From positions 1 through 15,774 of the forward strand of contig JAFGCA010000094.1 in assembly GCA_016932895.1 (NCBI GenBank): DNA of 15,774 bases. Reading direction: 5' to 3'. Within the stretch, counting starts at the first letter, position 1; the number at the start of each line of letters is the position of its first letter. Below the pieces are notes generated by a model, which saw only the letters and a list, made by a program, of their open reading frames with translations, was not told where the DNA came from and ran no database searches. Shown here in pieces: positions 7,119-12,698 of this stretch. Source of the DNA: Sedimentisphaerales bacterium (lineage in GTDB: Bacteria > Planctomycetota > Phycisphaerae > Sedimentisphaerales > SG8-4). The position numbers were made by a program, and so were the translations under genes.

Positions 7119-8390
7119 CTACGGCACGTTCCTGACCGCTTCGAGATCGCCGTCGCGGGCCGCTTCGAGGACCGAGCCCATGTATTCGTCCACCATCCCG
7201 GCCGTCAAGGGAATGGGCATGTTCTCAAGCTTCATTTTCAGTTGCGGGTCCTTCGCCGCCGCCAGGGCCCGCTCGATGTGGGTCGGGCCGAAGCCTTCCA
7301 CGTTCGCAAGCTTCGTCGGGAACCCCACGCTGTCGGCAAATCTCATCATCGCTTCGGCGACCGCGATCCCCAATGCCCTGCCGCTGCGGCCGGCGACGTC
7401 GGCACCGGCCCATCCCGCCCGGCCGAACAGCTCGGCGACCAGGCGCAGCGGCTGCTCGATGGCCGGCGCGAAGAACACCGTGTAGTACGGATTCATCAGG
7501 GCGCAGGATCGCCCGTGCGGCAGCAGGTCCACCAGCGAGAAGCTGGTCAGGTGCCCGCCGTTGGTGCCGCCGATCATGATGGCGTAGCCGCCCAGGTCGG
7601 TGGCCAGGCCCAGCGCCGTGCGCGCCTCGGCGTCGTCGGGATTATCCAGGGCTTGCGGCAGGTACTGAAGCGCCAGCGGCAGGCCCACCCACGCGATTTG
7701 CGCGGCCTTCTCGTAGTGAGGCTTGCCCGCAGCGCCGTAGAGGACTTCCAGAATGTGGGAGATGCCGTCGAAAGCGCCGTCGGCCGTGAGGCTCTTGGGC
7801 GCGCTGCGTGTCACGTCGTAGTCGAAGACGGGCCGGACCGGCACGATGGCGTCGTCCACGATCAGCTTCTTCTGGCCGGTGGCATAGTCGGTGACGTTGG
7901 AGTACTTCGTCAGGTGGGCCGCCGAACCGGCGAGGGTCTGAATCGCCACGTGCGGTGTAACCTTCTTGCCGCCTTCCTCGAGCGCCCGCGTGACCAGGGC
8001 CGTGCCGAAGTAGTCCTCGACGTCGCCTTCCAGTGTGCGCAGCACGTCGGCGGCCTTGGTCGCATCGATCAGGCTGCCTCCGCCCAGGCTTACGAGTACC
8101 TCGGGCCCCGCCGCCCGCAGCTCAGCAGCGATGCGCAACACATCCTCCCGCGGTGCATTGGGCCGGGCGCCTTTGATCTCGGTGACGACGGATGCCCCCG
8201 CCCGCGCCAACGCGCCGCCCAGCGACGCCACGCAATCGTCGCTGCCGGGAAAGGTACCCCGCACCAGCGCCGCCCTGCGGCCCAGAGAAGCCGTTGCGGA
8301 CCCCGCCGCTTCCAAAACGCCGCAGCCGAAGAGGTACGACTCGCCCTTGAACTCCAACAGCAGCTCCTTCGCCTCGTCAAAAACCGTCAT
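7119..8390 (-). CDS. Iron-containing (group III) alcohol dehydrogenase
   Basis: A 423-residue NAD(P)-dependent, iron-type alcohol dehydrogenase, cytoplasmic. The dinucleotide loop is SLGGGSLIDATK (101-112). The metal site is recognisable: D208 and H212 in FDGISHILE, H280 in GGTNGGHLTS and H292 in LLPHGRSCALM, the Asp plus three His set of the family. The substrate cannot be read from sequence; lactaldehyde, glycolaldehyde, hydroxypyruvate-type or short-chain aldehydes are all possible. The ATG at 8390 is preceded by AAAGGATAGGG, favouring it over an ATG 17 codons upstream that overlaps the promoter. It is the first gene of a two-gene unit with glycerate 2-kinase and divergent from the aldose 1-epimerase gene, with 225 bp between the two starts. 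Confidence 0.92.
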   Translation of the reverse strand: MTVFDEAKELLLEFKGESYLFGCGVLEAAGSATASLGRRAALVRGTFPGSDDCVASLGGALARAGASVVTEIKGARPNAPREDVLRIAAELRAAGPEVLVSLGGGSLIDATKAADVLRTLEGDVEDYFGTALVTRALEEGGKKVTPHVAIQTLAGSAAHLTKYSNVTDYATGQKKLIVDDAIVPVRPVFDYDVTRSAPKSLTADGAFDGISHILEVLYGAAGKPHYEKAAQIAWVGLPLALQYLPQALDNPDDAEARTALGLATDLGGYAIMIGGTNGGHLTSFSLVDLLPHGRSCALMNPYYTVFFAPAIEQPLRLVAELFGRAGWAGADVAGRSGRALGIAVAEAMMRFADSVGFPTKLANVEGFGPTHIERALAAAKDPQLKMKLENMPIPLTAGMVDEYMGSVLEAARDGDLEAVRNVP

Positions 8391-8439
8391 CCCTATCCTT
8401 TCAACATCGTAGCCACGCGCCCAAATCGAACGCCCCGCC

Positions 8440-8445
8440 ATTATA
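8440..8445 (-). promoter_or_regulatory. -10 element for the dehydrogenase/glycerate kinase unit
   Basis: A perfect TATAAT reads on the minus strand 50 nt before the ATG at 8390. No good -35 lies 16-18 bp upstream; the best is TTCTGG with a 19-bp gap. A weak -35 suggests dependence on an activator. Confidence 0.45.
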
Positions 8446-8472
8446 CCGGCCCCAGCGCCCGAGGCCAGAAGC

Positions 8473-8510
8473 GAGGTGCTTCACCTCCAGCGCGTCTCCC
8501 ACTTCGGAGA
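8473..8510. promoter_or_regulatory. Two adjacent inverted repeats between divergent promoters
   Basis: GAGGTG-CTT-CACCTC (8473-8487) and TCTCC-CACTTC-GGAGA (8495-8510) lie between the minus-strand TATAAT at 8440-8445 and the plus-strand promoter at 8523-8550. This is a typical place for an operator shared by two divergent genes. The binding protein is unknown. Confidence 0.4.
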
Positions 8511-8522
8511 GCTTCCGATGAC

Positions 8523-8550
8523 TTGACTTCGACGCGGACAGTTCTACAAT
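8523..8550 (+). promoter_or_regulatory. Sigma-70-like promoter for the aldose 1-epimerase gene
   Basis: TTGACT (8523-8528), a 16-bp spacer and TACAAT (8545-8550), each one mismatch from consensus apart from the short spacer. Expected start near 8557, about 59 nt before the ATG at 8616. Confidence 0.6.
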
Positions 8551-8615
8551 CGGGACGGTGGCCGGATAGCGCGGGGGGCGTTGGTTGTTGATATCGGTTC
8601 CTGGAGGTACGTGTC

Positions 8616-9752
8616 ATGAGTGTCAAGTGCATCCTCGCCTGTTTCCTGGTGGTCCTTAGCGTACAACCGCTCGTCGGCGTCTCGCCCGGCGCCGGGACAA
8701 CCGTCCTCGATGTGACGGCGGCGCCGTTCGGCCAGACGCAGGCCGGCGAAAACGTGACGATCTACACGCTGACCAACGCCCACGGCCTGCGGGCCCGCGT
8801 CATGGAATACGGCGCGATTCTCGTCTCCCTGGAGGTCCCGGACCGCAACGCAGCGCCGGCCGACGTCGTGCTTGGCTTTGACGCGATCGAGCCCTACCTC
8901 AAGGGGCATCCCCTCTTCGGCTCCACGGTCGGCCGCTACGCCAACCGCATCGCCAACGCCCGCTTCAAGCTCGACAACGTCGAGCACCACCTCACCCGCA
9001 ACGCCGGCAAAAACCACATCCACGGCGGTGGCGACAAGCGGTTCGACAAGGTCGTCTGGAAAGGCAATCCCTTCCAACGCGACAACGAAGTGGGCGTGCG
9101 GCTGTGGCATCGCAGCGAAGACGGCGAGGAAGGTTTCCCCGGCAATCTCGATTGCTTCGTGACCTACACACTGACGAACGACGACGAGCTGGAGATCGAC
9201 TACGAGGCCACGACCGACAAACCGACGATCGTCAACCTCACCAACCACAGTTATTTCAACCTGGCCGGTGCGGGCAGCGGCGACGTACTCGACCACATGC
9301 TCACGATCCACGCGCGATGGTACACGCCCGCCGGCGAGGGCCTGATCCCCACGGGCGAGATTCACAGCGTCAAGGGCACGCCCCTGGATTTCACCGAGCC
9401 CAGCAGGATCGGCGACCGCATCGGTGAACTCACCGAGACGCGCGGCTACGATCACAACTACGTGCTCGACGGCTCCTACGGGGCCCTGGCGCCGGCGGCG
9501 CGCGCGTACGAGCCGATCAGCGGGCGGGTCATGGAGGCCTTCACCACCGAGCCCGGCATGCAGCTTTATACCGCCAACGGCATGAGAGGCATCGAAGGCA
9601 AAGCCGGCAAAGTCTACAACCAGCACTCCGGGTTCTGCTTCGAGACGCAGCACTTCCCCGACTCGCCCAACAAGCCGCACTTTCCTTCCACCGTCCTGCG
9701 CCCGGGCCAGCGATTCCACAGCACCACGATTTTCAAATTCTCCCAGCGCTGA
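8616..9752 (+). CDS. Aldose 1-epimerase (mutarotase), exported
   Basis: A 378-residue galactose-mutarotase-family enzyme that interconverts alpha and beta anomers of aldoses. Residues 1-22 form a signal peptide (MSVKCILACFLVVLSVQPLV), so it probably acts in the periplasm. Family blocks: YGAILVSLEVPDR (65-77), GRYANRI with the sugar-binding Arg (106-112), NHIHGG (133-138), TNHSYFNLAG (209-218) with the catalytic acid H211, YDHNYVL (278-284) and FETQHFPDSPN with the catalytic base E343. All active-site residues known from Lactococcus GalM have counterparts. GGAGG lies 8 nt before the ATG. The gene is a single unit divergent from the dehydrogenase unit and convergent with the STAS gene, and fits a role in extracytoplasmic sugar use. 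Confidence 0.93.
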   Translation: MSVKCILACFLVVLSVQPLVGVSPGAGTTVLDVTAAPFGQTQAGENVTIYTLTNAHGLRARVMEYGAILVSLEVPDRNAAPADVVLGFDAIEPYLKGHPLFGSTVGRYANRIANARFKLDNVEHHLTRNAGKNHIHGGGDKRFDKVVWKGNPFQRDNEVGVRLWHRSEDGEEGFPGNLDCFVTYTLTNDDELEIDYEATTDKPTIVNLTNHSYFNLAGAGSGDVLDHMLTIHARWYTPAGEGLIPTGEIHSVKGTPLDFTEPSRIGDRIGELTETRGYDHNYVLDGSYGALAPAARAYEPISGRVMEAFTTEPGMQLYTANGMRGIEGKAGKVYNQHSGFCFETQHFPDSPNKPHFPSTVLRPGQRFHSTTIFKFSQR

Positions 9753-10004
9753 CAATCCATTTGCGCAGGAAACGGGCGCGTCTTTGACGTCGGCAATTCC
9801 CGCAATGCCGCTCGGAGTGAACGTGAAAACGGCCCGCGCGAGCCGGGCGAGCCGACCGCACGCGCCTTGCTGTGTGATCCGCCCCTGGCCAGGAAGCTGC
9901 GCGTTCGTTCCTGGGCTTATGGCAGTTGGTCGTTGCCGGGTGGGCCCTTCATCGAGGCGCGCCGGCACAAATCTGCACCACCGGCCTCCGGGTACGCCAA
10001 GTCT
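9753..10004. other. Convergent intergenic region, nothing recognisable
   Basis: 252 bp between the ends of the epimerase and STAS genes. I see only GC-rich short inverted repeats such as GCCCG/CGGGC near 9830, with no T-run, and no gene. Confidence 0.4.
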
Positions 10005-10340
10005 CTACGCAAGAGTCTCAACGGTGGCCAGGGCGTCGAATTTCCCCTCGACGATCTCAAAAAGCTCATCAAGCCCGGTGACCGCGAAGATGCCTTTCGT
10101 CGCCTCATTGACGTGGCACAACAGCAGCTTGCGGCGGCATTGCGCCAGCAGCGTTTGCAGCCGCACCAGCTCGGCCAGCGAGTTCGATGTCAGGACGCTA
10201 ACCTGCGAAAAATCCACCACTACATCGCAGTCGCCCTTCTCCCGCACCATACTCCCAACCTCTTGCAGCTCCCCAACAACCCCAGGCTCGGCGGGCAGCT
10301 CCACGAGAATGACCTGATCCGACCAGTTCTCAGCACTCAT
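10005..10340 (-). CDS. STAS-domain protein (anti-sigma factor antagonist-like)
   Basis: A 111-residue single STAS domain, the fold used by SpoIIAA-type antagonists that switch partners with a serine-kinase anti-sigma factor. The core reads DVVVDFSQVSVLTSNSLAEL (39-58) followed by LLLCHVNEATKGIFAVTGLD (72-91). The motif that normally holds the phosphorylated Ser (DSSG in SpoIIAA) reads TSNS; in the simplest alignment the phosphorylation position is Asn53, with Ser52 and Ser54 on either side. AAGGAGAG, 6 nt before the ATG at 10340, supports the start. No kinase or phosphatase partner is nearby, so its network must be encoded elsewhere. The family call is firm; the exact role is inference. Confidence 0.85.
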   Translation of the reverse strand: MSAENWSDQVILVELPAEPGVVGELQEVGSMVREKGDCDVVVDFSQVSVLTSNSLAELVRLQTLLAQCRRKLLLCHVNEATKGIFAVTGLDELFEIVEGKFDALATVETLA

Positions 10341-10454
10341 TTGTTCTCTCCTTCATTGATTCACAAGAGCTCGCGTACATTCTACTGCGCACATCGGCCT
10401 GCCCGGCACGTGACTTGAGAAGGGGAGTCTTGCAAAATCGCAAATACACCTCTA

Positions 10455-10492
10455 TTCTTCAAGGACACCGTTCGTGGGATTACCTTGAAGAA
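10455..10492. repeat. Perfect 10-bp inverted repeat TTCTTCAAGG-18-CCTTGAAGAA
   Basis: Arms at 10455-10464 and 10483-10492 match at all 10 positions around an 18-nt spacer. It lies about 115 bp upstream of the STAS gene start. No T-run follows on either strand, so an operator or RNA stem is likelier than a terminator. Confidence 0.5.
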
Positions 10493-10567
10493 GCAGCCTA
10501 TATATCGATACGAAAAGCACTTACGTTCTCCGAAGGAAAACTCACGAAGAAGATTTTTCCTCCCTAA

Positions 10568-10579
10568 AGTAAGCTTACT
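10568..10579. promoter_or_regulatory. 12-bp perfect palindrome AGTAAGCTTACT
   Basis: A fully self-complementary 12-mer in the A/T-richer part of the intergenic region, suited to binding by a dimeric regulator. It is short enough to be chance. Confidence 0.25.
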
Positions 10580-10717
10580 CTCCGTTTTGCAAAAGTCCAG
10601 TCAGGAACCGCGCGCACCGCGCTCCCTTTTCGTACCGTATACGCATTTTCCCCAGTACTCGCCGTCACGTTTGTCCGGCTGGCCAGACATATACATAGAA
10701 ACTGAACCTGCCGGCCC

Positions 10718-10837
10718 ATGGCGACAACTCCGCCTGTGGCGCAGCCAAAAAAGGAACAGCAGCGGCTACGCGCGCATCCGTGCGAGAGGCGGTTGTCGCA
10801 GGATCAAGCGCAGCGGCCGCGCCCCGGGCGCAGGTGA
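10718..10837 (+). CDS. Doubtful 39-aa basic small ORF in the leader
   Basis: ATG at 10718 to TGA at 10835-10837. The product is very basic and polar (MATTPPVAQPKKEQQRLRAH at the start, ending RPRPGRR) and would be disordered. No ribosome site precedes it, and the same bases make the long stem at 10721-10799, so the frame may only be a by-product of a structured RNA. Confidence 0.18.
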   Translation: MATTPPVAQPKKEQQRLRAHPCERRLSQDQAQRPRPGRR

Positions 10838-10902
10838 GAAAGGAGGTCAGAGCCCATGGCTAAGCTGGCAAGAGCACCGTGAGCCTTGCCCGGTAAAGCG
10901 GG
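10721..10902 (+). ncRNA. Candidate structured 5' leader of the tail-tube-like gene
   Basis: By eye, 10721-10728 (GCGACAAC) pairs with 10792-10799 (GTTGTCGC), and after a 2-nt bulge 10731-10734 (CGCC) pairs with 10788-10791 (GGCG). This encloses a CGCA-TCCG-TGCG hairpin (10773-10784) and an AGCC/GGCT helix (10743-10746 with 10764-10767), giving a three-way junction. Downstream, GGCAAG (10867-10872) pairs with CTTGCC (10885-10890), and CCCG (10889-10892) with CGGG (10899-10902). These last two stems share two bases, so they compete. The layout resembles a riboswitch or attenuator leader, but I recognise no known class. Confidence 0.35.
10856..10882 (+). CDS. Possible 8-codon leader peptide MAKLARAP
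   Basis: ATG at 10856 follows AGGAGG (10841-10846) by 9 nt, one of the strongest ribosome sites in the window, and stops at 10880-10882. It overlaps the first of two competing hairpins and ends 75 nt before the tail-tube-like ATG. Translation here could alter the downstream folding. There is no run of one amino acid of the kind seen in classic attenuators. Confidence 0.25.
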   Translation: MAKLARAP

Positions 10903-10957
10903 AAGGCGTCAAACGAACTGCTTACAAACACTTTTTGCAAAGAGCGGAGGTACGATC

Positions 10958-11515
10958 ATGAGACGCAAATATTCCTGGCCTCTCCTGGCGGTGTGCGGCA
11001 TCGTTTTGGTCTCGCTGGCCCTGACCGATTCCGGTGAGCTTTGGGGCCAGAAAGCGGACGGCCAGGCCCTCGTCTTGGCCGGCAGCGATTCCTACATCTT
11101 CCGGCTGCAGCTCCAGCAAGGCATCGAGCAGGACTACACCGAGTGCGCCGGTCTGGGCTCGAGCAACGCGATCGAGGAAGCCACGCGGATAGCCAGTTCC
11201 GGCGTCCTCTTCACGGAAAAGACCCCCGGCACCCTCGAATGGGATAACATCACGCTGCGGCGGGCCGGCCCCAGCAGCCCGGGCGTCTGGCAATGGCGCA
11301 TGGCGATGGAAAACCTGAATCTCGACATGGCGATTCAGAACGGAACGATCACCGTCCTGACCATTGGGTCCCCCGAGCCTGTGGCGCAGTGGTCCTTCCG
11401 GGCCGGCTGGGCCGCCCGACTGACCTTCAACGGATCGCGCGAAGAGCTGGTCATTGTCCACGACGGACTTCAACGCATCGGCACGGAAGGCGGACCGCCA
11501 CCCTCGCGCCGGTAG
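10958..11515 (+). CDS. T4 gp19-like phage tail tube protein with N-terminal signal/anchor
   Basis: A 185-residue protein whose residues about 45-176 match the T4 gp19-like tail tube family (Pfam Phage_T4_gp19), the inner-tube subunit of contractile tails and contractile injection systems. Landmarks in order: DYTECAGLGSSNAIEE (59-74), TPGTLEWDNITLRR (89-102), WQWR (111-114), NGTITVL (128-134), AQWSFRAGWAARLTF (143-157) and ELVIVHDGLQRI (163-174). Unlike ordinary tail-tube proteins it begins with MRRKYSWPLLAVCGIVLVSL, a basic then hydrophobic segment typical of a signal peptide or anchor, leaving a mature domain of about 155 residues. CGGAGG lies 7 nt before the ATG at 10958, fixing this start over an ATG 24 codons upstream. 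No sheath, baseplate, spike or AAA gene is in the window. Fold assignment is by motif recognition; the export role is inference. Confidence 0.82.
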   Translation: MRRKYSWPLLAVCGIVLVSLALTDSGELWGQKADGQALVLAGSDSYIFRLQLQQGIEQDYTECAGLGSSNAIEEATRIASSGVLFTEKTPGTLEWDNITLRRAGPSSPGVWQWRMAMENLNLDMAIQNGTITVLTIGSPEPVAQWSFRAGWAARLTFNGSREELVIVHDGLQRIGTEGGPPPSRR

Positions 11516-11580
11516 GACAGCAACGCAGGGTTTCAGCCGGACCCGGACGCACCTCGGGCGCCCGCCTCGCTACCGTAGCG

Positions 11581-11604
11581 GCGCGGGCTCCTGGTCTCCC
11601 GCGC
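11581..11604 (+). terminator. GC-rich hairpin after the tail-tube-like gene
   Basis: GCGCGGG (11581-11587) pairs perfectly with CCCGCGC (11598-11604) around a 10-nt loop, 65 nt after the stop codon. It lacks a T-run, so it may only protect the 3' end or act with Rho. Confidence 0.3.
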
Positions 11605-11667
11605 GCCGGCGGCGGCCGGTATGATCCCGAAAAAGGGAAGCACCCGCAGGCCCGTCGGGGTGCAACG

Positions 11668-11714
11668 TCCGAGAATGCCCACCCTATCACTCCAGGCCGC
11701 CCTGCATTCTCGGA
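11668..11714. repeat. Perfect 11-bp inverted repeat TCCGAGAATGC-25-GCATTCTCGGA
   Basis: Arms at 11668-11678 and 11704-11714 match at all 11 positions around a 25-nt spacer, ending 36 bp before the -35 of the PEP-CTERM promoter. There is no T-run. The position fits an operator or an mRNA-end stem. Confidence 0.5.
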
Positions 11715-11750
11715 ATTGTACCCATTGGGGGTCGCCGTATGGCGGAACGC

Positions 11751-11779
11751 TTGACTTGTCCCGCCGAATCGGGTATCCT
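11751..11779 (+). promoter_or_regulatory. Sigma-70-like promoter for the PEP-CTERM gene
   Basis: TTGACT (11751-11756), a 17-bp spacer and TATCCT (11774-11779). Expected start near 11786, giving a leader of about 122 nt before the ATG at 11908. Confidence 0.6.
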
Positions 11780-11907
11780 GGAAGTGCAGGTGAACTGGGG
11801 GCTCCAGGGCACTTGGGGGTTTTCGAGGCACGCGGACGGACCGTTCGCCGAAACAGATCAGCGGTTGGGATGCTGCTTCGTCACACAAGGGGGGTGGCCA
11901 GTACGAC

Positions 11908-12495
11908 ATGAAGCGACAGCAGCTCGCGCATCTCGGCTTGCATATGGTGGCCCTGGTCTGGGTCTGGGGCCCGTGGGCCGCAGCGGCCCGGGGCCAGGCA
12001 CCGGCCTACCATCTCTTCATCGAAGAGAGCCCCGCCCGCGCCGGCGTGGTCAAGCCCGACGCCGGCACGCACTGCTTCTGCGCCGACTCCGTCGTGACCG
12101 TCAGCGCCCAGCCCCAGGCCGGCTATCAGTTTGCCTTCTGGCTGGGCGACGTAAGCGATCCGAAGGCCCCCACGACAACCGTGCACGTAAACTCGGCCAA
12201 GGTCGTGGTGGCCGTATTCCGCCCTGCCGAGGCGAAGCGCCTCCCTGATGAACACGGCGGCGCCGGCGGTGGCGGCTTCGGGCCCGGCTCGCTGATGCCA
12301 AGCGTCATGGACCTCAGCACACCCGGATACAGCCTCTCCCTCGGCGGCGCCGTCCGCCCCGACGCCGGGACGCGGATTGTACCGTTCGTGGTCACCCCCG
12401 AACCGGCGACAATCGCCCTGCTGGCTCTCGGCGCCCTGGCTCTTCGCCGCAACCGCAGACCCTGTGGATCAAGCCAACCACCACACGGTGATTGA
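11908..12495 (+). CDS. PEP-CTERM sorting-signal protein with InlB-type B-repeat
   Basis: A 195-residue exported surface protein. Residues 1-30 are a signal peptide ending in AAAARGQ. Residues 34-104 form one divergent InlB B-repeat-like domain: GVVKPDAGTHCFCADSVVTV, AGYQFAFWLGDVSDP, then TTTVHVNSAKVVVAVF. A Gly-rich linker (117-128) follows. The C-terminus carries the PEP-CTERM signal: TPEPAT (163-168), a hydrophobic helix IALLALGALAL and the basic cluster RRNRR (180-184). Such signals are cut and sorted by an exosortase, so one should be encoded elsewhere in the genome. Eleven residues (PCGSSQPPHGD) extend past the basic cluster, longer than usual. The ribosome site is weak: an AGGGGGG run lies about 13-19 nt before the ATG. 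Ligand and role are unknown. Confidence 0.85.
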   Translation: MKRQQLAHLGLHMVALVWVWGPWAAAARGQAPAYHLFIEESPARAGVVKPDAGTHCFCADSVVTVSAQPQAGYQFAFWLGDVSDPKAPTTTVHVNSAKVVVAVFRPAEAKRLPDEHGGAGGGGFGPGSLMPSVMDLSTPGYSLSLGGAVRPDAGTRIVPFVVTPEPATIALLALGALALRRNRRPCGSSQPPHGD

Positions 12496-12607
12496 GCCAA
12501 GCCGGAACCGCGCAGCGGCCCGAGGTCCGCTTCGACCGGCGTCGCCACATTTCTCTCAGAATTGCCTTGTCTTCGCCACCTGCCTGGGTTATCATATTGG
12601 TACCCAC

Positions 12608-12657
12608 AAGCCCCCGTCAGCTTCATGATTTTGCTTCTACGATCGAATCGGGGGCTT
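12608..12657 (+). terminator. Probable terminator after the PEP-CTERM gene
   Basis: AAGCCCCC (12608-12615) and GGGGGCTT (12650-12657) pair perfectly around a 34-nt loop and are followed on the plus strand by CTTTTCTT. The loop is long, but the stem plus pyrimidine tail fits intrinsic termination 112 nt after the stop codon. The minus strand lacks a T-run here. Confidence 0.5.
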
Positions 12658-12698
12658 CTTTTCTTCCGACGAATACGCCTGCCCCCCACCGAACCGCT

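Larger units (their letters stand above)
10341..10957. other. 617-bp regulatory region upstream of the tail-tube-like gene
   Basis: No convincing gene. The first half (10430-10720) is A/T-richer, with an inverted repeat at 10455-10492 and a 12-bp palindrome at 10568-10579. The second half (10718-10957) looks like a structured leader with two small ORFs. A 158-codon frame spanning 10485-10961 has odd, basic, low-complexity composition and no ribosome site, so I do not call it. Confidence 0.5.
11516..11907. other. Intergenic region between the tail-tube-like and PEP-CTERM genes
   Basis: 392 bp without a supported gene. It holds a GC-rich hairpin (11581-11604), an 11-bp inverted repeat (11668-11714), a good promoter (11751-11779) and a leader of about 120 nt for the next gene. 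The promoter shows that the PEP-CTERM gene can be transcribed separately from the tail-tube-like gene. Confidence 0.55.

Noticed and set aside
7242..8591. 449-codon plus-strand frame opposite the dehydrogenase
   Set aside because: Antisense shadow of a gene with an intact iron-binding site; no ribosome site or domain.
8544..9968. 474-codon minus-strand frame opposite the epimerase
   Set aside because: Repetitive Val/Gly/Ala composition typical of antisense frames; the plus strand has a complete mutarotase with a promoter and signal peptide.
10485..10961. 158-codon frame ahead of the tail-tube-like gene
   Set aside because: No ribosome site, mixed basic composition, and it crosses the inferred leader structure and the true start region.
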